Positions 15,001-23,615 of a stretch of 64,000 nucleotides of DNA are shown here, piece after piece. How positions within the stretch are numbered: the first letter of the stretch is position 1; each line of letters starts with the position of its first letter. The stretch lies in the NCBI RefSeq assembly GCF_018860155.1, contig NZ_JAHKNI010000002.1:412713-476712 (forward strand), given 5' to 3'. The notes under the pieces were generated by a model that ran no database searches, was not told where the DNA came from, and was given only the letters and a program-made list of their open reading frames with translations. Source of the DNA: Nocardia albiluteola (lineage in GTDB: Bacteria > Actinomycetota > Actinomycetes > Mycobacteriales > Mycobacteriaceae). The position numbers and the translations under genes were made by a program.

Positions 15001-16697
15001 ACGGTTGGTCGCTGCCGCTGCTCATGCGGGATCTGCTGGTGCTGTACGCGGTGCACGGCGACGGCAGCACGCTGCCGCCGGCGGCCTCGTACCGGGACTT
15101 CCTGGCGTGGCTGTCGGTTCGCGACGAGTCCGAATCGCTGGGAGCGTGGACGCAGGCCCTGGCCGGGGTGGATGAGCCGACTCAGCTTGCGCCGCAACCG
15201 AAGACGGCCGAGCAGTTCCAGATCGACACGCTGAAACTGGAATTCGACGCCGAACGCACGCAGCAGCTGAGCAAGTTCTGCGCCGACCTGGGCGTCACGC
15301 TCAACACCCTGGTGCAGGGGGCGTGGGGTCTGCTGGTGGGCCGGTTGACCGGACGCGGCGACGTGGTGTTCGGCGCGACGGTCTCGGGGCGCCCGCCGGA
15401 GCTGCCGGGCATCGAGCAGATGGTGGGTCTGTTCATCAACACCCTGCCGGTGCGGGTGCGGCTCGACGATCGCGCCAGCGTTCGCGCGCTGCTCACCGGG
15501 CTGCAGGGCGAGCAGGCCGCGCTGCTGGACCACCACTACGTCGGCCTGACCGACATCCAGCAGGTTGCGGGCGCCGGGGCGCAGTTCGATTCGCTGGTGG
15601 TGTTCGAGTCCTATCCGGTCGACCGGTCGGCCATCGAGGCCGCCAGCTCGATCGACGGCGCATCGGTGACCGGCGTGGACTTCCTCGGCGGCACCCACTA
15701 TCCGCTCACGCTGATGGTGACCGCCGAGGAGACACTCCGCATCGCCATGGAGTACCAGACCAGCCGCTTCACCCCCGCCGAGGTGCAGACCCTGGCGGCC
15801 CGGCTGGAGCGGGTGCTCGACGCGCTGGTCTCCGATCCCGAGGCGCCGGTGGGCGGCATCGATATCCTCGACGCCGCCGAAAGGGCCCGCATCCTGGCCG
15901 AATCCGGGGTCGCCGCAACCGAATCCGCGGCGAGCGCCGCGGCGCTGGTCGGCGCCCGGACGGTGGCCAAGGCGCTGGGCGCGGTCGTCGAGGAGGATCC
16001 GCAGGCCCCGGCGCTGCTGTCCGACGGCGCGGAAATCGCCTACCAGGCGGTGGATTCGCGGTCCTCGCAGCTGGCCCGGGTGCTGATCAGCCGGGGCGTG
16101 GGCCCCGGCGACATCGTCGCGGTCGCGCTGCCGCGCTCGGTGGACGCGGTGGTCGCGCTGTGGGCGGTGCAGAAGGCCGGCGCCGCGGCGCTGTTCGCGC
16201 ACGGCCTGTCCTTCGGCGAGATCGTCTCCGCGGGAGCGGGATTCGGCATCACCCTCGAACCGGCGGCCAAGTCGGTGCGCTGGCTGGTGCCGACCGATCC
16301 GAAGGTCCGCGAGGAACTCGCCGCGGCCCCGGCCCATCCGGTCTCCTACGCCGACCGGCTGCGCCCGCTCGAGCAGGACCACCCGGCCCTGATGGCCCGC
16401 CGCCCCGACGGCACCTGGCTCACCCTGACCCAGGAACAGGCCCTCGACCACGCCGAGACCCTGCGCGAGGACAACGAGGTCGACTACGAGTCGACGACGT
16501 TCACCACGGCCACCGCGGGCCCCGCGGCCCTGGACGAGTTCCTGGCCGCGGCAACCGCGGGCGCCCTGTCGGTCCTCCCGACCGGTGCCGACGTCGCCGA
16601 CGACCTGGCCGACGCCGAGGTCACCCACTGGTTCGCCGGTCCGGACGAATCCACGGCGGCGGCGGACGACGAGATTCGGGTGATCATCGCGGAGTAA
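1..16697 (+). CDS. Non-ribosomal peptide synthetase, five A-T modules plus terminal C and A remnant (5' partial)
   Basis: Multimodular peptide synthetase that activates amino acids as adenylates and joins them on carrier domains. The frame is open to the left edge ([18 protein letters not shown] upstream of the first in-window GTG at 48), so the true start lies outside. Domains by nucleotide: A1 to about 1400, T1 1490-1620, C 1690-2990, A2 3150-4620, T2 4690-4860, C 4915-6200, A3 6340-7850, T3 7890-8080, C 8140-9430, A4 9570-11040, T4 11100-11270, C 11335-12650, A5 12750-14230, T5 14290-14460, C 14560-15840, A-like remnant 15950-16697. Each full A domain has [24 protein letters not shown] and NGKLDR-type motifs; T domains have LGGNS; the first four C domains have HHISGDG and the last HHILFDG. 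No E, methyltransferase or thioesterase domain is visible. Pocket residues read by alignment to GrsA: A1 DIWSYVQVHK, A2 and A3 DLWHLILVSK, A4 DVWDFILVSK, A5 DVWHLIVISK. A5 is closest to serine codes I know (7 of 10); the substrates remain uncertain. Confidence 0.97.
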   Translation, partial: LARHLVRIGVGPEARVALGMRRSLDLLVAIYAIQEAGGAYVPLDLDQPAERIGHVLETAAPVCILTTARDGFDAPGAAPSLRVDQEDLSGYEARPLTPGERRAPLRPEHPAYVMFTSGSTGRPKGVAIPHAAVVNQICWMIGQHGIGTRDIVLWKTPATFDISVWELFAPLASGASLVIAEPDGHRDTQYLCDVIAAERVTLTSFSPSMLRIFADGADPVALGTLRILYMVGEAMTPDAMAAFDRLGTSAVLINQYGPTEFTVHAMYSPVTLEMTAPMPIGVPLWNSQAYVLDSRMHPVPAGVAGELYLAGIQLARGYMRRPDLTFDRFVANPFGDNGSRMYRTGDLVRRNGDGTITYLGRTDFQVKLRGQRIELGEIEAALAAHDSVAQAVAVVHTSERTGDRLIAYVVLEQDGAEADVDALRAHLSQLLPSYMVPAGFVVLDAFPLNANGKLDRRALPEPELTAREFRAPTTPMEELVAATLAEVLGLSEQQVGVDDDFFDLGGNSLLATQVVARLGNALGSRIPVRLLFEASSVGALARRVTGLDGTGRRELVAGPRPERIPLSLAQQRMWFLNRFDTQSAAYNVPAAVRLTGAIDVAALRAALADLITRHEILRTIYPQTTDAATMVPEQVILPAAQAISEVELEVSTIAPARVEAAVAELASTGFDVTARIPLRVALFRIGDADDEAAQADPVTTESVLVIVIHHISGDGSSVGPMTRDLMIAYAARAAGATPDWAPLAVQYADYSIWQREVLGSEDDPESVAAKQVAYWKSELAELPDQLELPADRPRPAVQSFAGGKVEVRIDARTHRALSDFARAENATLFMVVHTALALLLARLSGTEDIAIGTPIAGRGESAVDDLIGMFVNTLVFRTRVDAGESFIELLARQRETDLQAYANADVPFERLVEVLNPERSTARHPLFQVGLSFQNLGQSSLELPGLTASGVEFDTGLSQFDLHLIVADSYGEAGAPEGIGGFLTYATDLFERNTVQGFVDRFVRLLGQLVASPRVPVGDIDLLGTADRRRILIGRNETGLATDRKATLASLLDATVRSDADAVALIGPDAERISYGELDSRVNRLARHLISLGVGPESRVVLALRRSVDLVVAMYAVTRAGGAYVPVDPDQPAERTAYILETAAPVCVLTNADAGFEADGVAVVRIDELDPDLSDAPIAAAELVAKLRPSNTAYVIFTSGSTGRPKGVAVPHRAIVNQLLWEVSEFGLGADDAVLLKTASTFDLSVWEFWTAAISGGRLVIATPDGHRDPAYLNALMAREGVTTLHVVPSMLDGLLTESEGALPDSLRWVLAIGEALPGSVAQRFRAHNAADLFNLYGPTEAAVSITSHEVTDSDVTSVPIGVPEWNSRVYVLDSRLHPVIDGVSGELYLAGAQLARGYFGRADLTADRFVANPFEPGTRMYRTGDLVAWDVNGELEYRGRTDFQVKIRGFRIELGEIEAALLALPEVGQTAVLAKSDARLGDRLVAYLVPVAGVDLEVAQVKSVLSEALPSYMVPAAFVVLDALPLNINGKLDRKALPEPEFEATAFRAPSTPIEEVVAGVFAEVLGLDRVGVDDDFFALGGNSLVATQVVARIGALLDTTVPVRLMFEAPTVAGLAARAEQQAGAGGRLALTAGPRPERIPLSLAQQRMWFLNRFDPESTAYNVPIAVRLSGELDVDALRSAIGDLVSRHEVLRTVYPEMDGGPVQVILPPGKAVPELDVRTVPADEIQAAVVEFIGTVFDVTAEVPVRVALFEVPGSESTAAEYVLAMVIHHISGDGSSVGPLTRDLMLAYASRAAGDAPGWAPLSVQYADYSIWQRVLLGSEDDPESLAAKQVRYWRSALAELPDQLDLPADRVRPAVQSFVGGKAELRIDAEMHRALVELARAEGATVFMVVHTALAVLLARLSGTEDIAIGTPMAGRGEAQLDDLIGMFVNTLVFRTQVTAGESFADLLARQRETDIQAFAHADVPFERLVEVLNPVRSTARHPLFQVGLSFQNLAQSALELPGLTVAPLRLDTEISQFDLHLIMADGYDESGAPAGMEGYFTYATDLFDAATVSGFVDRFVRLLGEVVANSRTAVGDLEILAAGERTELISGRNATAHEVEAGTLASLLDRTVAATPGAVALVDPDGVAITYGELAERVNRLARHLISMGVGPEARVALALRRSVDLIVGMYAVTVAGGAYVPVDPDQAAERTEYILETADPVCVLTSSAVVAEAAPVRALAESARTLVRIDELDLSGLSSDSVDDAERTAPLHGSNTAYVIFTSGSTGRPKGVAVPHAAIVNQLLWKTAEFGLGADDAVLLKTAATFDLSVWEFWTGAATGGRMVIAAPEGHRDPAYLNALMAREGVTTLHAVPSMLDALVTASGGALPDALRRVLAIGEALPGAVAQRFRSNNAATLFNLYGPTEAAVSITSHEVTGADATSVSIGVPEWNSRVYVLDSRLRPVPAGVAGELYLAGAQLARGYFGRADLTADRFVANPFGDGERMYRTGDLVAWNASGELEYRGRTDFQVKIRGFRIELGEIEAALLALPQIGQTAVLAKSDARLGDRLVAYVVPADAEMGIDIDATRSALEAALPSYMVPAAFVTLDALPLNVNGKLDRRALPEPEFEAAAFRAPSTPIEEIVAGVFAEVLGLDRVGADDDFFALGGNSLVATQVVARLGAALGVQVPVRVVFEASTVAGLAAKVEQGAGVDGRPALAAGPRPERIPLSLAQQRMWFLNRFDPSSTAYNVPVAVRLTGALDVDALRAAIGDLVARHEVLRTVYPEVDGTPIQVILPAAQAVPELEVHRIGATEIETAVVEFFSTAFDVVEQVPLRVRLYELADGAPDGDYVLAMVVHHISGDGSSMGPLTRDVMTAYAARAAGEAPGWAPLAVQYADYSIWQRELLGSEDDPESLAAEQIEYWRTALADLPEQLDLPSDRPRPAVRSSLGGKVRVPIDADLHRELSELARAEGATLFMLVHTAFAVLLARLSGTEDIAIGTPMAGRGDAQLDDLIGMFINTLVFRTQVDAGESFADLLARQRETDIQAFAHADVPFERLVEVLNPVRSTARHPLFQVGLSFQNLGLSAMELPGLSLSAVDFDTQLSQFDLHLIVSDTYDAAGAPAGLAGILTYASDLFDAATVEGFADRFVRLLREIVAAPRTPVGDIELLEGAERDRILVRWNDTRHEIAPELLLDGYRRAVAAHPDRIAVAYEGEELTYREFDERVNLLARRLIWAGVGPELLVGLAVRRSLDLVVGMYAILTAGGAYVPLDPDHPAERIAHVLETAQPVCVLTRTEDAVPVPDDVMVLDLNTIDLDGFETTPLEADELIEPQHPDNPAYVIFTSGSTGRPKGVAVSHAAIHNQIAWMLDQYPMGEQDVYFQKTATTFDVSLWGYFMPLRAGSKLVVATHDGHRDPLYIAETLAAQRVTVTDFVPSMLTVFAAHTEAGTVPTLREVFVIGEALPPETVAAMRSVSDAALHNLYGPTEAAVSITYWPATGAERGSVPIGVPQWNSRAYVLDSRLRPVPAGVAGELYLAGDQLARGYVARPDLTSDRFVANPFGAGERMYRTGDLAAWRVIDGVPVLDYLGRTDFQVKFRGQRIELGEIESALLAQSSVSQAVALVMPSDLGDQLVAYVVPAPGATVEGTELLEAARRSLPAYMVPSLVIDLEALPLNASGKLDRKALPQPTFTQREFRAPSTPIEEIVAGVYADVLGVERVGADDDFFSLGGNSLIATQVIARLGAAVGARVPVRLLFETPTVTALAAAVESQSRGTRVELGSLERPERIPLSLAQQRMWFLNRFDPESTAYNVPIAVRLSGVLDVEALRAAVGDLVARHEVLRTIYPEMDGAPVQVILPPGKAVPELDVRTVSAEEVQGAVVGFIGTVFDVTTEVPLRVALFEVAGENATSTAEYVLAMVVHHISGDGSSVGPLTRDLMLAYASRAAGEAPGWAPLAVQYADYSIWQREVLGSEDDPESLAAKQVQYWRAALAELPDQLDMPSDRPRPPAQSFAGDRAELTIDAELHRALMELARAEGATLFMVVHTALSVLLARLSGTDDIAIGTPTAGRGEAQLDDLIGMFVNTLVFRTQVAAGESFADLLARQRESDIQAFAHADVPFERLVEVLNPVRSTARHPLFQVSLSFQNQAQAGLELPGLTVAPLQLDTVVSQFDLHVIMVDNYDESGAAAGIGGYFTYATDLFDAATVQGFVDRFVRLLGEIVAAPRTPVGDIDYLAAGELDQLVSGRNATAHEVDRSATLASLLDHTISEHPDATALVGPDGATLTFAELDRRVNGLARHLISLGVGPESRVVLALRRSIDLVVAMYAVTVAGGAYVPVDPDQAAERTEYILETSAPVCVLTNAETGFETPIAPVIRIDEVGADDPSPIDDDERLGVLRPDNTAYVLFTSGSTGRPKGVAVSHGAVVNQLLWKIDEFGMGPDDVMFQKIATTFDVSMWEFWSGAVCGGRLVIATPDGHQDPAYLNEVMRREGVTTLHVVPSALDAMLTESDGALAPSLRRALAIGEALPGTVAQRFLRHNTAGLFNVYGPTEAAISITNHEVTEADVTSVSIGVPEWNSQVYVLDSRLRPVPAGTPGELYLAGVQLARGYLGRADLTSDRFVANPFATGERMYRTGDLVVWNAEGELDYRGRTDFQVKIRGFRIELGEIEAALLTLPEVAQAAVLAKSDARLGDRLVAYLVPAADTVIDTARVKSELSAGLPSYMVPTAFVMMDAMPLNVSGKLDRKALPEPEFETTPYRAPSTPTELILAEVFADVLGREEIGADDDFFGLGGNSILSIQLVSRAKARGVLFGARDVFERRTIAELAAAARLGTGTELVLPTGPLVEPDPADLAVWERAYPAMTEVWPLSPLQSGLLFHALMTQSTVDIYTQQAVIDFGGTLDVERLHRAAQALVDRYDNLRVAFTTDAVGMPVQIVQNDVEVAWHESDLTDVPADDLEAELVSRLRQERAVRFDMTVPPLIRFGLYRAGEQRWRLAITAHHILFDGWSLPLLMRDLLVLYAVHGDGSTLPPAASYRDFLAWLSVRDESESLGAWTQALAGVDEPTQLAPQPKTAEQFQIDTLKLEFDAERTQQLSKFCADLGVTLNTLVQGAWGLLVGRLTGRGDVVFGATVSGRPPELPGIEQMVGLFINTLPVRVRLDDRASVRALLTGLQGEQAALLDHHYVGLTDIQQVAGAGAQFDSLVVFESYPVDRSAIEAASSIDGASVTGVDFLGGTHYPLTLMVTAEETLRIAMEYQTSRFTPAEVQTLAARLERVLDALVSDPEAPVGGIDILDAAERARILAESGVAATESAASAAALVGARTVAKALGAVVEEDPQAPALLSDGAEIAYQAVDSRSSQLARVLISRGVGPGDIVAVALPRSVDAVVALWAVQKAGAAALFAHGLSFGEIVSAGAGFGITLEPAAKSVRWLVPTDPKVREELAAAPAHPVSYADRLRPLEQDHPALMARRPDGTWLTLTQEQALDHAETLREDNEVDYESTTFTTATAGPAALDEFLAAATAGALSVLPTGADVADDLADAEVTHWFAGPDESTAAADDEIRVIIAE

Positions 16698-16707
16698 GCG
16701 CTGGTCC

Positions 16708-16745
16708 GGGCCGGTGGAAGGGGTGCTCGCCCCTTGCACCGGCCC
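16708..16745. terminator. Bidirectional terminator hairpin between NRPS and SGNH hydrolase
   Basis: GGGCCGGTG pairs with CACCGGCCC and the inner AAGGGG pairs with CCCCTT around a 6-nt loop. The hairpin sits 10 bp after the NRPS stop and just before the stop of the convergent hydrolase. There is no long T-run, which is common in high-GC actinobacteria. Confidence 0.75.
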
Positions 16746-16751
16746 GAAATT

Positions 16752-17870
16752 TCACCCCTCCAACGGGATTCGCATCGTCTCGCCCATCAGGAGCGCGCCC
16801 GCATCGTTGAGGTGCATACCGTCCCCGGCATCGAGGTCGGGGCGGATGTAGTCCGGCCGCTCGGGGTCCTCCACGGCGCGGGCCACGTCGAAGACGCCGT
16901 CGAAAACATCGGTGCCCCGGAGCCATTCGTTGACCTCGCGGCGCAGGGGGGCGGCGGCTACGGCGTCGCCGCCCGGGTAGATCTTGCCGGCGAAGGGGCC
17001 GATCGTGTTGGCGTAGACGGGAAGTCCGGCCGCGTGGGCGCGGCGGGCGAGTTCGGTGAATCCGGCGATCAGGTCGGCGACCGGGAGGGGCTCGCCCAGG
17101 CACAGGTCGTTGATGCCGAAATTCACCACCACGTGGGTCGCCCCCGGCACCGCGAGGGCGTCCCGCTCGAAGCGGGCCAGGCCGTGCTCACCAGCCTCGT
17201 CCACCAGGATCCGATTGCCGGACAGGCCCTGGTTGACCGCCCAGCCGCGGGGGAGGCGCTCGTTCAGTACGTCGACCGATCGGCGGTTCGCGCCGGGCGT
17301 GCCGCCCGCTCCCTCGAACCAGGAATCGCCGAAGGCGACGATGATCGGCTCGCCCGTCGCGGGCACGTCGATACCGGTCACGAAGTACCGCGAACCGAGC
17401 TCCTCGACGTCCTCCGGGCTCACCTGCGAGACGGTGTTTCCTGCTGTGACATAGCCGATTTCGTTCGGAACGGGGGAGTAGGTCGCCGGGCCCGTCGGCT
17501 CCGGCAGGTACAGGCTCAGCAGCAGATCCGATCCGGCACCGACGCTCAGATCGGCCGCGTCGCTGACGATTTCGGCTCCCGCGGCAATCGTGACCCGCTC
17601 GACCCCGCCGAATCGCAGCGCGGTGTCGGTCTCGGCCACGATCTCCGCGCCGTTCTTGCGGACCGCGATGTGGGCGGCCCCGACGACCAGCGGCGCGCGT
17701 CCGTAGCGGTTGCTCAGACGCACCCGCAGCCGCTCGCCGCCGCCTGCCAGGTGCAGCACCTGTCGCACGGTCTGGTCGGCGAACTCGCGCGGTTCGGCGA
17801 GGCGGAACTCCTCGTACGGACTGACGATGGCGGACCGGAAACCGGCGACCCAGGCGGTGGTGTTGGACAT
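16752..17870 (-). CDS. SGNH/GDSL-family hydrolase
   Basis: Predicted esterase/lipase-type hydrolase of 372 residues. A beta-rich N-terminal half precedes the SGNH domain. The catalytic blocks are readable in order: FGDSWFEG (nucleophile Ser), NQGLSGNR (oxyanion Gly), NFGINDL (Asn) and DGMHLN (Asp and His). No signal peptide is visible, so it is probably cytoplasmic. The start at 17870 was chosen because GGAGG lies 5-6 nt upstream; a longer frame reaching 17939 would run into the regulatory palindrome. It is transcribed away from the MarR gene, sharing a 104-bp intergenic region with an 18-bp perfect inverted repeat, so MarR control is likely. The natural substrate cannot be read from the sequence. 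Confidence 0.9.
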   Translation of the reverse strand: MSNTTAWVAGFRSAIVSPYEEFRLAEPREFADQTVRQVLHLAGGGERLRVRLSNRYGRAPLVVGAAHIAVRKNGAEIVAETDTALRFGGVERVTIAAGAEIVSDAADLSVGAGSDLLLSLYLPEPTGPATYSPVPNEIGYVTAGNTVSQVSPEDVEELGSRYFVTGIDVPATGEPIIVAFGDSWFEGAGGTPGANRRSVDVLNERLPRGWAVNQGLSGNRILVDEAGEHGLARFERDALAVPGATHVVVNFGINDLCLGEPLPVADLIAGFTELARRAHAAGLPVYANTIGPFAGKIYPGGDAVAAAPLRREVNEWLRGTDVFDGVFDVARAVEDPERPDYIRPDLDAGDGMHLNDAGALLMGETMRIPLEG

Positions 17871-17882
17871 GGAAACCTCCGT

Positions 17883-17942
17883 TAGTTGACGTGCGGAATA
17901 TACGAACTTCGTCGCTTCGCAAAGTATTCCGCACGTCAACTA
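17883..17942. promoter_or_regulatory. Large perfect inverted repeat, probable MarR operator
   Basis: TAGTTGACGTGCGGAATA (17883-17900) and its exact reverse complement TATTCCGCACGTCAACTA (17925-17942) flank a 24-nt spacer. The element lies between the divergent SGNH hydrolase and marR genes and ends about 30 bp before the marR start. Its position suggests autoregulation and co-regulation of the hydrolase. The arms are unusually far apart for one dimer, so each arm may bind separately. Confidence 0.65.
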
Positions 17943-17974
17943 TCCGCAACTCAAGTAGTTGGTATCCTGGTCGA

Positions 17975-18451
17975 ATGGACCGCGCAGACCTCTTCGACGA
18001 CCCCCGCCTCACCCAAATCGGCCTTCTGTTCGAGGCCAGCGGCGGCCTGCGTGCCAAGCTCGAACCGGCGTGGGCGGACAACGGCCTGTCCCTGCCGGAC
18101 TTCATCGCGCTGATGCGGCTGTCCCGCTCGCCCGGCCAGCGCCTGCGCATGACCGATCTGGCCGCCCAGACCCAGCTGTCCACCAGCGGCGTCACCCGCC
18201 TGGTCGACCGGCTCGAGCGCAACGGACTGGCCCGGCGCGAACCCGATCCGAAGGATCGGCGCAGCTTCTCGGTGCTGATCACCGCGGCCGGCGTCACCCG
18301 CGTCGCGCGCGTGCTGCCGCCGTATCTGGACGCCATCGACGAGTGGTTCACGACGCGCCTGACCGACGAGCAGCTGCGCGCCCTGAACGAGGGCCTGCGC
18401 ATCATCCGCGATGCGGTCTTCCCGGAGGGCACCGCACTGACCCCGGACTGA
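17975..18451 (+). CDS. MarR family transcriptional regulator
   Basis: Winged-helix DNA-binding repressor of 158 residues, usual MarR length. The core reads LSLPDFIALMRL, then the recognition region LAAQTQLSTSGVTRLVDRLERNGLARREPDPKDRRS, typical of the helix-turn-helix and wing. The frame runs further upstream, but the start at 17975 (MDRADLF) puts the protein in register with the family and leaves the upstream palindrome non-coding; no strong ribosome binding site precedes it. The divergent SGNH hydrolase and the downstream MFS exporter are the likely targets. The ligand is unknown. Confidence 0.9.
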   Translation: MDRADLFDDPRLTQIGLLFEASGGLRAKLEPAWADNGLSLPDFIALMRLSRSPGQRLRMTDLAAQTQLSTSGVTRLVDRLERNGLARREPDPKDRRSFSVLITAAGVTRVARVLPPYLDAIDEWFTTRLTDEQLRALNEGLRIIRDAVFPEGTALTPD

Positions 18452-18562
18452 TCCGGCGATCCGCGGCCGCGGGCCGATTGAAGGCAACTGCTCAGCAAAT
18501 CCCCCGTAGACTTATCGCCGCACGAAGTCTTCGACGAGATGTGTTGACGGCGGGAGCGGCAC

Positions 18563-20323
18563 ATGACCGATACCGAGCTCGACGCGATACCGAGCCGCGC
18601 GCGCTGGTGGGCGCTCGGAGTGCTGGCGCTGGGCCTGTCCATGGTCGTGCTCGACGGCACCATCGTCAGCGTGTCGCTGCCGGTGATCATCGCCGACCTC
18701 GGCCTGAATTTCACCCAGGCGCAGTGGATCAACAGCGTGTACGCGGTGGTGCTCGCCGCGCTGCTGATCACCGCCGGGCGCCTCGGGGACCGGCTGGGCC
18801 GGCGCACCCTCTTCGCGGCCGGCGTCGTGCTCTTCGTCGCGGGCAGCCTGCTCGCCGCGTCCGCGGAGGCGCCGGGCACGCTGATCTGGGGCCGCATCGT
18901 GCAGGGCATCGGCGCCGCGGGCGTGCTGCCGGGCACCCTGTCGACGGTCAACGCCGTCTTCCGCGGCCGGGACCGGGTCATCGCGTTCGCGGTCTGGGGT
19001 TCGGTGATCTCCGCGATGGCCGCGCTCGGGCCGCTGATCGGCGGCTGGCTGACCACCTCGTTCACCTGGCCGTGGATCTTCCTGGTGAACGTGCCGATCG
19101 GGGTCGTAGTGCTCGCGGGCATCGTGGCGTTCGTGCCGCAGACCCGGATGGCGGGGCACGCGCGCGGCCTGGACGTCGACGGATTCCTGCTCAGCGCGGC
19201 GGGTTTCGCGCTGGTGGTGTTCGCGTTGATCGAGGGGCAGACCTACGGATGGGGGCGGCCGTTGCGCTCGTCCGACATCCTCGGGATGCGGTGGTCGACG
19301 CGGGCGGCGAGTTCGCCGATTCCGTTGCTGCTGCTGCTCGGGGTGGCGCTGCTGTTCCTGTTCCTGCTGTGGGAGATTCATCGCAAGAATGTGCATCGTT
19401 CGGCGCTGCTGGATCTTTCTCTGTTCCGCCTTCCGGCGTTCCGGTGGGGCAACGCGGCTGCCTTCGCGGTCGCGCTCGGGGAATTCGGGCTGCTGTTCAC
19501 GCTGCCGCTGTTCCTGGTCAACGTGCTCGGGCTGTCGACGCTGCGGGCCGGTCTGGTGCTGGCGGCGATGGGGCTGGGCGCGTTCGTGGCCGGCGGCGCC
19601 ACCGAGCCGCTGGCGCGCACGATGGGGCCGGTGCGGATCGTGCGGCTGGGCCTGGCGATCGAGACGGTTGCGATCGCCGTGACCGCGCTGTTCGTGACCG
19701 ACCACGTCTCGCCGTGGCTGCTCGCGCTCCTGCTGGTCTGCTACGGGGTCGGCTTGGGGCTGGCCTCGGCGCAGCTGACCGGGACGGTGCTGGCCGACGT
19801 GCCCACCGACGCGTCCGGGGAGGGCTCGGCCATCCAGTCCACGGTCCGTCAGCTCGGTACCGCGATGGGTCTGGCGATCCTCGGTGGGGTGCTGTCCGTG
19901 TCGCTTGGGCGCGCGCTGCCGGACCGGCTGTCCGCGGTGCACGGGCTGCCGTCGCACGCTGCGGCGGAGGCCGCGGCCGCGACCCGGGATTCGGCGGGCG
20001 GGGCGATCTCGGTGCTACGCGACCACCACGCCAACACCATGGTCGTGGACGCCCTGGCCCGCGGCTTCGCCGACGCCACCCGCGTCACCATGATCGGGGC
20101 CGCCCTGTTCCTGCTGCTCGGCTTCTTCGCCGCCACCCGAATTCCCCTGCGCGCCGGGCGGACCGCTGAGAGCGGTGCCGCCGAGAAAGATGGTGCGCCC
20201 GCGGGCGGTGAAAGCGCGAGCGCGCCCGAGGCTGCAGATTCGGGAGATGTCAGAGGAGGCAAGCCCGAGGTCGCGGATTCCGGAGACGCCGAGGGAGGCA
20301 AGCCCGAGGTCGCGGATCCCTAG
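18563..20323 (+). CDS. MFS transporter, DHA2/EmrB-QacA type drug exporter
   Basis: Integral membrane proton-coupled exporter of 586 residues, with hydrophobic segments consistent with the 14-helix DHA2 group. Visible motifs: LDGTIVSVSLP in helix 1, GRLGDRLGRR (motif A) in the loop after helix 2, GRIVQGIGAAGVLPGTLS, and GPLIGGWLTTSFTWPWIFLVNVPIG in the helix 5-6 region. After the last helix (about residue 520) comes a hydrophilic Ala/Gly/Glu tail containing a direct repeat (SGDxxGGKPEVAD) near the end. The gene follows marR in the same direction with a 111-bp gap and overlaps the end of the convergent merR by 4 bp. Substrate unknown; drug or metabolite efflux is the family inference. Confidence 0.93.
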   Translation: MTDTELDAIPSRARWWALGVLALGLSMVVLDGTIVSVSLPVIIADLGLNFTQAQWINSVYAVVLAALLITAGRLGDRLGRRTLFAAGVVLFVAGSLLAASAEAPGTLIWGRIVQGIGAAGVLPGTLSTVNAVFRGRDRVIAFAVWGSVISAMAALGPLIGGWLTTSFTWPWIFLVNVPIGVVVLAGIVAFVPQTRMAGHARGLDVDGFLLSAAGFALVVFALIEGQTYGWGRPLRSSDILGMRWSTRAASSPIPLLLLLGVALLFLFLLWEIHRKNVHRSALLDLSLFRLPAFRWGNAAAFAVALGEFGLLFTLPLFLVNVLGLSTLRAGLVLAAMGLGAFVAGGATEPLARTMGPVRIVRLGLAIETVAIAVTALFVTDHVSPWLLALLLVCYGVGLGLASAQLTGTVLADVPTDASGEGSAIQSTVRQLGTAMGLAILGGVLSVSLGRALPDRLSAVHGLPSHAAAEAAAATRDSAGGAISVLRDHHANTMVVDALARGFADATRVTMIGAALFLLLGFFAATRIPLRAGRTAESGAAEKDGAPAGGESASAPEAADSGDVRGGKPEVADSGDAEGGKPEVADP

Positions 20324-20682
20324 CCCGCCAGCGGGACCCCTGCGTCGGTCAGCATGCGGGCGATCAGGTCGCGCGAGTGCGCGAGTTCCGCGGCCGCCGC
20401 ATCCATGCGATGCATCTCCCCGCGCAGCCGCTCGACCAGCTCCGGACACGGTTCCAGCCGCGGCGAGGCGTCGCGCACGCACGGCAGGGCCTGCCGGATA
20501 GCATCGGTGGGCAGCCCCGCCGCCAGCAGCGCCCGGATGCGGCGCACCGTATCGATCGCGGGCTCCTCGTACTCCCGGTAGCCGTTCCCCCCGCGTATCG
20601 AGGTGAGCAGACCCTGCTCCTCGTAGTACCGCAGCGACCTGCGGCTGGCCCCGGTCCGCGCGGACAGCTCCCCGATCAGCAT
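20320..20682 (-). CDS. MerR family transcriptional regulator
   Basis: Short MerR-type regulator of 120 residues. The N-terminal helix-turn-helix MLIGELSARTGASRRSLRYY is followed by EQGLLTSIRGGNGYREY, and the C-terminal part is a coiled coil (about residues 70-110). The start at 20682 is fixed by GGAG 5 nt upstream. Only one cysteine near CVRDASP and one at PCPEL are present, so a metal role is not evident; the small effector region suggests an organic or redox signal. An 18-bp MerR-type inverted repeat lies at 20765-20782 between this gene and the divergent LLM oxidoreductase, and a copy of the 52-bp repeat family lies directly upstream. Confidence 0.88.
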   Translation of the reverse strand: MLIGELSARTGASRRSLRYYEEQGLLTSIRGGNGYREYEEPAIDTVRRIRALLAAGLPTDAIRQALPCVRDASPRLEPCPELVERLRGEMHRMDAAAAELAHSRDLIARMLTDAGVPLAG

Positions 20683-20695
20683 GTTCACTCCTAGG

Positions 20696-20740
20696 GGGAT
20701 GGTGAGCCGGCGGAGCTTGCGGAGCCGGCGGGGTGGGTAA
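20696..20740 (-). repeat. Single copy of the 51/52-bp GC-rich repeat family
   Basis: Contains the family core CGGAGCTTGCGGAG followed by CCGGCGGGGTGGGTAA. It lies immediately upstream of the merR ribosome binding site, with the same orientation relative to merR as the copies before the lipoprotein gene. Related tandem arrays are at 56318-56470 and 59423-59568. Confidence 0.8.
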
Positions 20741-20764
20741 GGTCGGTGCCCGGTCGCACTTGAC

Positions 20765-20782
20765 CTTGACAGTGGTGTCAAG
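20765..20782. promoter_or_regulatory. MerR-type operator
   Basis: CTTGACA-GTGG-TGTCAAG, a perfect 7-4-7 inverted repeat. The length and the embedded TTGACA -35-like hexamer match MerR operators, which sit between -35 and -10. It lies between divergent merR and the LLM oxidoreductase gene; no clear -10 was identified, so the controlled promoter is not settled. Confidence 0.6.
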
Positions 20783-20892
20783 CCTTACCGTACGCCCATG
20801 ACACGACACGATGCTGACCGGCGGACCGTCACGAGCGGGCATAGTGAGCGCAGGATCTCCTGTGCAGCACCGGCATTCGGGGGTGAGCTCTG

Positions 20893-21744
20893 ATGGAGAC
20901 CGGTATTTTCACCGCCGTGACCGACGAGAGCATCGGCCCGGTCGAGTTGGCCCGCGCGGTCGAGGAACGCGGTTTCGAATCGCTGTTCGTGCCCGAGCAC
21001 ACCCACATCCCGGTCCGCGTCGATACGCCCTACCCGGGCGACGGCGAGCTCCCCCGCGACTACTACCGCGTCTGCGACCCGTTCGTCACCCTCGCGCAGG
21101 CCGCGGCCGTGACCACGCGGCTGCGGCTGGGCACCGCCGTGACGCTGCTGGTGCAGCGCGATCCGATCGTAACCGCGAAGGAGGTCGCGACGCTGGACGC
21201 GGCCTCGGGCGGGCGCCTCGAGCTCGGCCTCGGGGTGGGGTGGCTGCGCGAGGAGATCCGCAATCACGGCACCGAACCGCGCACCCGCGTGGCGCTGCAG
21301 CGCGAGCGAATCCTGGCCATGAAGGAGATCTGGACGCGGGACGAGGCCGAATTCCACGGCCGCTTCGTCGATTTCGATCCGATCTACTCCTGGCCCAAGC
21401 CTGTGCAACGCCCGCATCCGCCGCTGTGGCTGGGCGGGTGGGGACCCTCGACCCACGAACGCATCCTCGACCACGCCGATGGCTGGCTGGCGCCGACCGG
21501 TATCCCGATCGACGAGCTCGGCCGGGGTATCGAGCAACTCACGGAGCTCGCCCACCGCCATGGACGCCCGCCCGTGCCGGTGATCGCGACGGTCTTCGCG
21601 CCCGGCCCGGGTGATCTGGACCGCCTGGCCGATCTGGGCGTGCACCGCACGTTGATCGGTTTCGACCCGCTTCGGCGCGAGAACGCTCTGCGCATGCTCG
21701 ACCAAGCCGCGCAACAGGTTTCGCCGAACCTCGCCGACAGGTGA
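20893..21744 (+). CDS. LLM class F420-dependent oxidoreductase
   Basis: Flavin/F420-type luciferase-like monooxygenase fold, 283 residues. Readable features: N-terminal METGIFT beta strand, the EHTHIPVR segment, GTAVTLLVQRDPIVTAKEVATLD, the conserved SGGRLELGLGVGWLREEI, then a HPPLWLGG strand and GADGW-like HADGW. This pattern is typical of the actinobacterial F420-dependent group, in which reduced F420 is the hydride donor. The substrate is unknown. It is divergent from merR, with the MerR operator in between, so it may be the regulator's target. Confidence 0.88.
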   Translation: METGIFTAVTDESIGPVELARAVEERGFESLFVPEHTHIPVRVDTPYPGDGELPRDYYRVCDPFVTLAQAAAVTTRLRLGTAVTLLVQRDPIVTAKEVATLDAASGGRLELGLGVGWLREEIRNHGTEPRTRVALQRERILAMKEIWTRDEAEFHGRFVDFDPIYSWPKPVQRPHPPLWLGGWGPSTHERILDHADGWLAPTGIPIDELGRGIEQLTELAHRHGRPPVPVIATVFAPGPGDLDRLADLGVHRTLIGFDPLRRENALRMLDQAAQQVSPNLADR

Positions 21745-21770
21745 CGTCCGGCGGCTGCGCAAGGGTTCCC

Positions 21771-22178
21771 TCACCAGTCGATGAGATCAAGGTCGTGCAG
21801 CCGCCGGAACACCAGCATCGAGCCCGGCGCGACGTGCGGCATGGCGGCGTACTCGCCGACGGTGAAGTAGCGCAGTTCGGCCACCTCGCTGGTGGGCCGG
21901 GGGACACCGGCGAGGTCGGCGGTGAAGCAGGTCATGTGCAGAGCGGTTCCGGGGGCGTGACCGTATGCCTCGCACTCGAATACGCCGAGTTCGGTGTACG
22001 TCGCCACGTCGACGCCCAGCTCCTCGCGGACCTCCCGGTGCAGCGCCTGGACCGGAGTCTCGCCCGGATCGATCTTGCCGCCCGCCATGTAGAAGACCTC
22101 CTTACCCGTCGAACGCGCCTGCAGCAGACGACGATCGCGGATGTGGGCCAGTGCCGCGGTGCGAATCGTGGTGTCCAC
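21771..22178 (-). CDS. Nudix hydrolase
   Basis: 135-residue Nudix-fold pyrophosphohydrolase. The Nudix box is complete: G-x5-E-x7-REVREELGV, starting at GGKIDPGETP around residue 33, giving the metal-binding glutamates. The N-terminal strand (IRTAALAHIRDRRLLQARS) and the C-terminal tail (SMLVFRRLHDLDLIDW) are in family positions. GTG start with AAGG just upstream. Substrate preference cannot be read; NTP sanitation or mRNA-type substrates are both possible. Confidence 0.9.
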   Translation of the reverse strand: MDTTIRTAALAHIRDRRLLQARSTGKEVFYMAGGKIDPGETPVQALHREVREELGVDVATYTELGVFECEAYGHAPGTALHMTCFTADLAGVPRPTSEVAELRYFTVGEYAAMPHVAPGSMLVFRRLHDLDLIDW

Positions 22179-22213
22179 CTTCTGGTTCTCCTCGGCTGCC
22201 GGGGGTGGGGATT

Positions 22214-22741
22214 TCAGCGCGGCGTCGGCGGTGCCAACTTCCAGTGCGCGTGCAGGGCATTCGCGATCTCGGGCAGAATCGTGACCGGAATTCGCTTGTG
22301 CCGCAGTAGCTTCCGGATCTCGCGGACCTGCTCGCGCTTGCGGTGCTCATAGGCGTTGGACACCGGTCGCACCACCGGCGGAATCGAGAGCAGGACCAGT
22401 TCGCCGTGGAGTTCGTCGCCGCCGGTCAGATCCAGCGCCAGCGACCAGCGCGCCCGCTCGTCCAGCGCGAACCGCCCGGCCACCACCCGGCTCCAGGCGA
22501 TCTCGGACTCGTATAACGGCGTGCGGCGCGAGATCGTGTGGTCGGTGAGCACCACGACGTCGCGGCCGAACAGCAGTGCCAGCACCGCGATGCCGGCTGC
22601 CGCTCCGGCGAAGAGCCCGGTGAACACCCGGTTCACCCCGAACCCGGCCACGGTCGCCCCGCACACCAGCGCGGTCGCGAGCACGCCCAGCGTGCCGTAG
22701 ATCAGTGCCCGCCGCCCGGGGACCACACCCGCACGCACCAT
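22214..22741 (-). CDS. Membrane protein with PH-like domain, hypothetical
   Basis: About 175 residues. Two hydrophobic helices near the N-terminus (ALIYGTLGVLATALVCG and VFTGLFAGAAAGIAVLALLF) are followed by a beta-rich soluble region (DVVVLTDHTISRRTPLYESEIAWSRV) that resembles bacterial PH-like domains. I do not recognise a characterised homologue. The frame also allows a GTG start at 22774; the ATG at 22741 has an AGGAAGG stretch upstream and starts closer to the first helix. It lies 35 bp upstream of the nudix gene on the same strand. Confidence 0.7.
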   Translation of the reverse strand: MVRAGVVPGRRALIYGTLGVLATALVCGATVAGFGVNRVFTGLFAGAAAGIAVLALLFGRDVVVLTDHTISRRTPLYESEIAWSRVVAGRFALDERARWSLALDLTGGDELHGELVLLSIPPVVRPVSNAYEHRKREQVREIRKLLRHKRIPVTILPEIANALHAHWKLAPPTPR

Positions 22742-22810
22742 CGCCCTGAAGTCCTTCCTGCCGACCTCCTGCACCGTACCGGGGCGTTCGGCGGCGGGGG
22801 AGCCCGAGTA

Positions 22811-23611
22811 TCAGGCCGGCAGGGCGACCGCGGCCTCGGCGGTGTAGACCAGGAAGGTCAGGCTCTCCTGGAAGTACAGCCGCACCGACTCCGCATCGTG
22901 CGAGAGATAACCGATCGAAAGATCCTGGCCCAGTTGCAGATCGAAGTCGCCCCCGCGCGTGGTCAGCACGAACGCGCCGTCGATCGCCGGCGCCCAGATG
23001 ATCTCGCCATCCGGAATGAGCCGCTCGATATGGGTGCGGATCGGGTAGCCGTGATCGGAGGTCTCGCTGACCGCGGTGTAGAGATCGGCGCTGAGCAGGA
23101 CCGAATACGGGCCGTCCACTCCGGCCAGCCGCAGCTTGCTCACCGCCTGCGCGATCGCCTCCGGGGCCGTGCGCGGGTCCGCGGGCCGGGCGACCGGCTC
23201 GTGCGAGGACGCGGCCCGGATCCCGGCGATACCGGCGGCCCGGTAGCCCTCGAAGATCGCGCGGTCCTCGGCGAAGGCGATCTTGCGCGCGGCGTCCTTG
23301 ACCGCCTCCAGGTCGATGTCGCGGGCCCCGCGCTCGGCGTTGTCCAGTTCCTCGCGCGCGAGGGTGAACGGGACCCGCAGCTCGACCAGCGGCGCCACCT
23401 GCCGCTGCCGCGCGACGATGCCCTCGTCGGGTGCGTCGATCTCCGCGGTGCGGCCCAGACCCACCGCGGAGAAGTCCGTGCCGTGCGGGCCCGAGACGTC
23501 CACGACCCGCCGTCCGGCGATGTGCCGCTTGAAGGTTCGCCGGGCCTCGTCCTCGATCTGCGACCACGCCTCGTCGGTGACCGGGGCGAGTTCACGGTGC
23601 AGATTGTTCAT
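22811..23611 (-). CDS. Family 1 encapsulin shell protein
   Basis: HK97-fold protein of 266 residues that self-assembles into a hollow protein nanocompartment. It starts MNNLHRELAPVTDEAW and contains AGRRVVDVSGPHG, the R-V-PLVELRVPFTL-R-ELD region, the FAEDRAIFEGY helix and a C-terminal FQESLTFLVYT strand, all characteristic of family 1 encapsulins; length is typical. AAAGGA precedes the ATG. The start codon is only 4 nt from the stop of the upstream DyP peroxidase gene, whose product ends with a cargo-loading peptide, so the two form one operon and one complex. Confidence 0.95.
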   Translation of the reverse strand: MNNLHRELAPVTDEAWSQIEDEARRTFKRHIAGRRVVDVSGPHGTDFSAVGLGRTAEIDAPDEGIVARQRQVAPLVELRVPFTLAREELDNAERGARDIDLEAVKDAARKIAFAEDRAIFEGYRAAGIAGIRAASSHEPVARPADPRTAPEAIAQAVSKLRLAGVDGPYSVLLSADLYTAVSETSDHGYPIRTHIERLIPDGEIIWAPAIDGAFVLTTRGGDFDLQLGQDLSIGYLSHDAESVRLYFQESLTFLVYTAEAAVALPA

Positions 23612-23615
23612 GGGT

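Noticed and set aside
16734..17885. 383-codon plus-strand ORF opposite the SGNH hydrolase
   Set aside because: Antisense shadow of a gene with complete SGNH motifs; high-GC DNA leaves the opposite strand open.
20238..20323. Repeat at the end of the MFS gene as a member of the 51/52-bp family
   Set aside because: It is a separate short direct repeat encoding SGDxxGGKPEVAD and does not contain the CGGAGCTTGCGGAG core.
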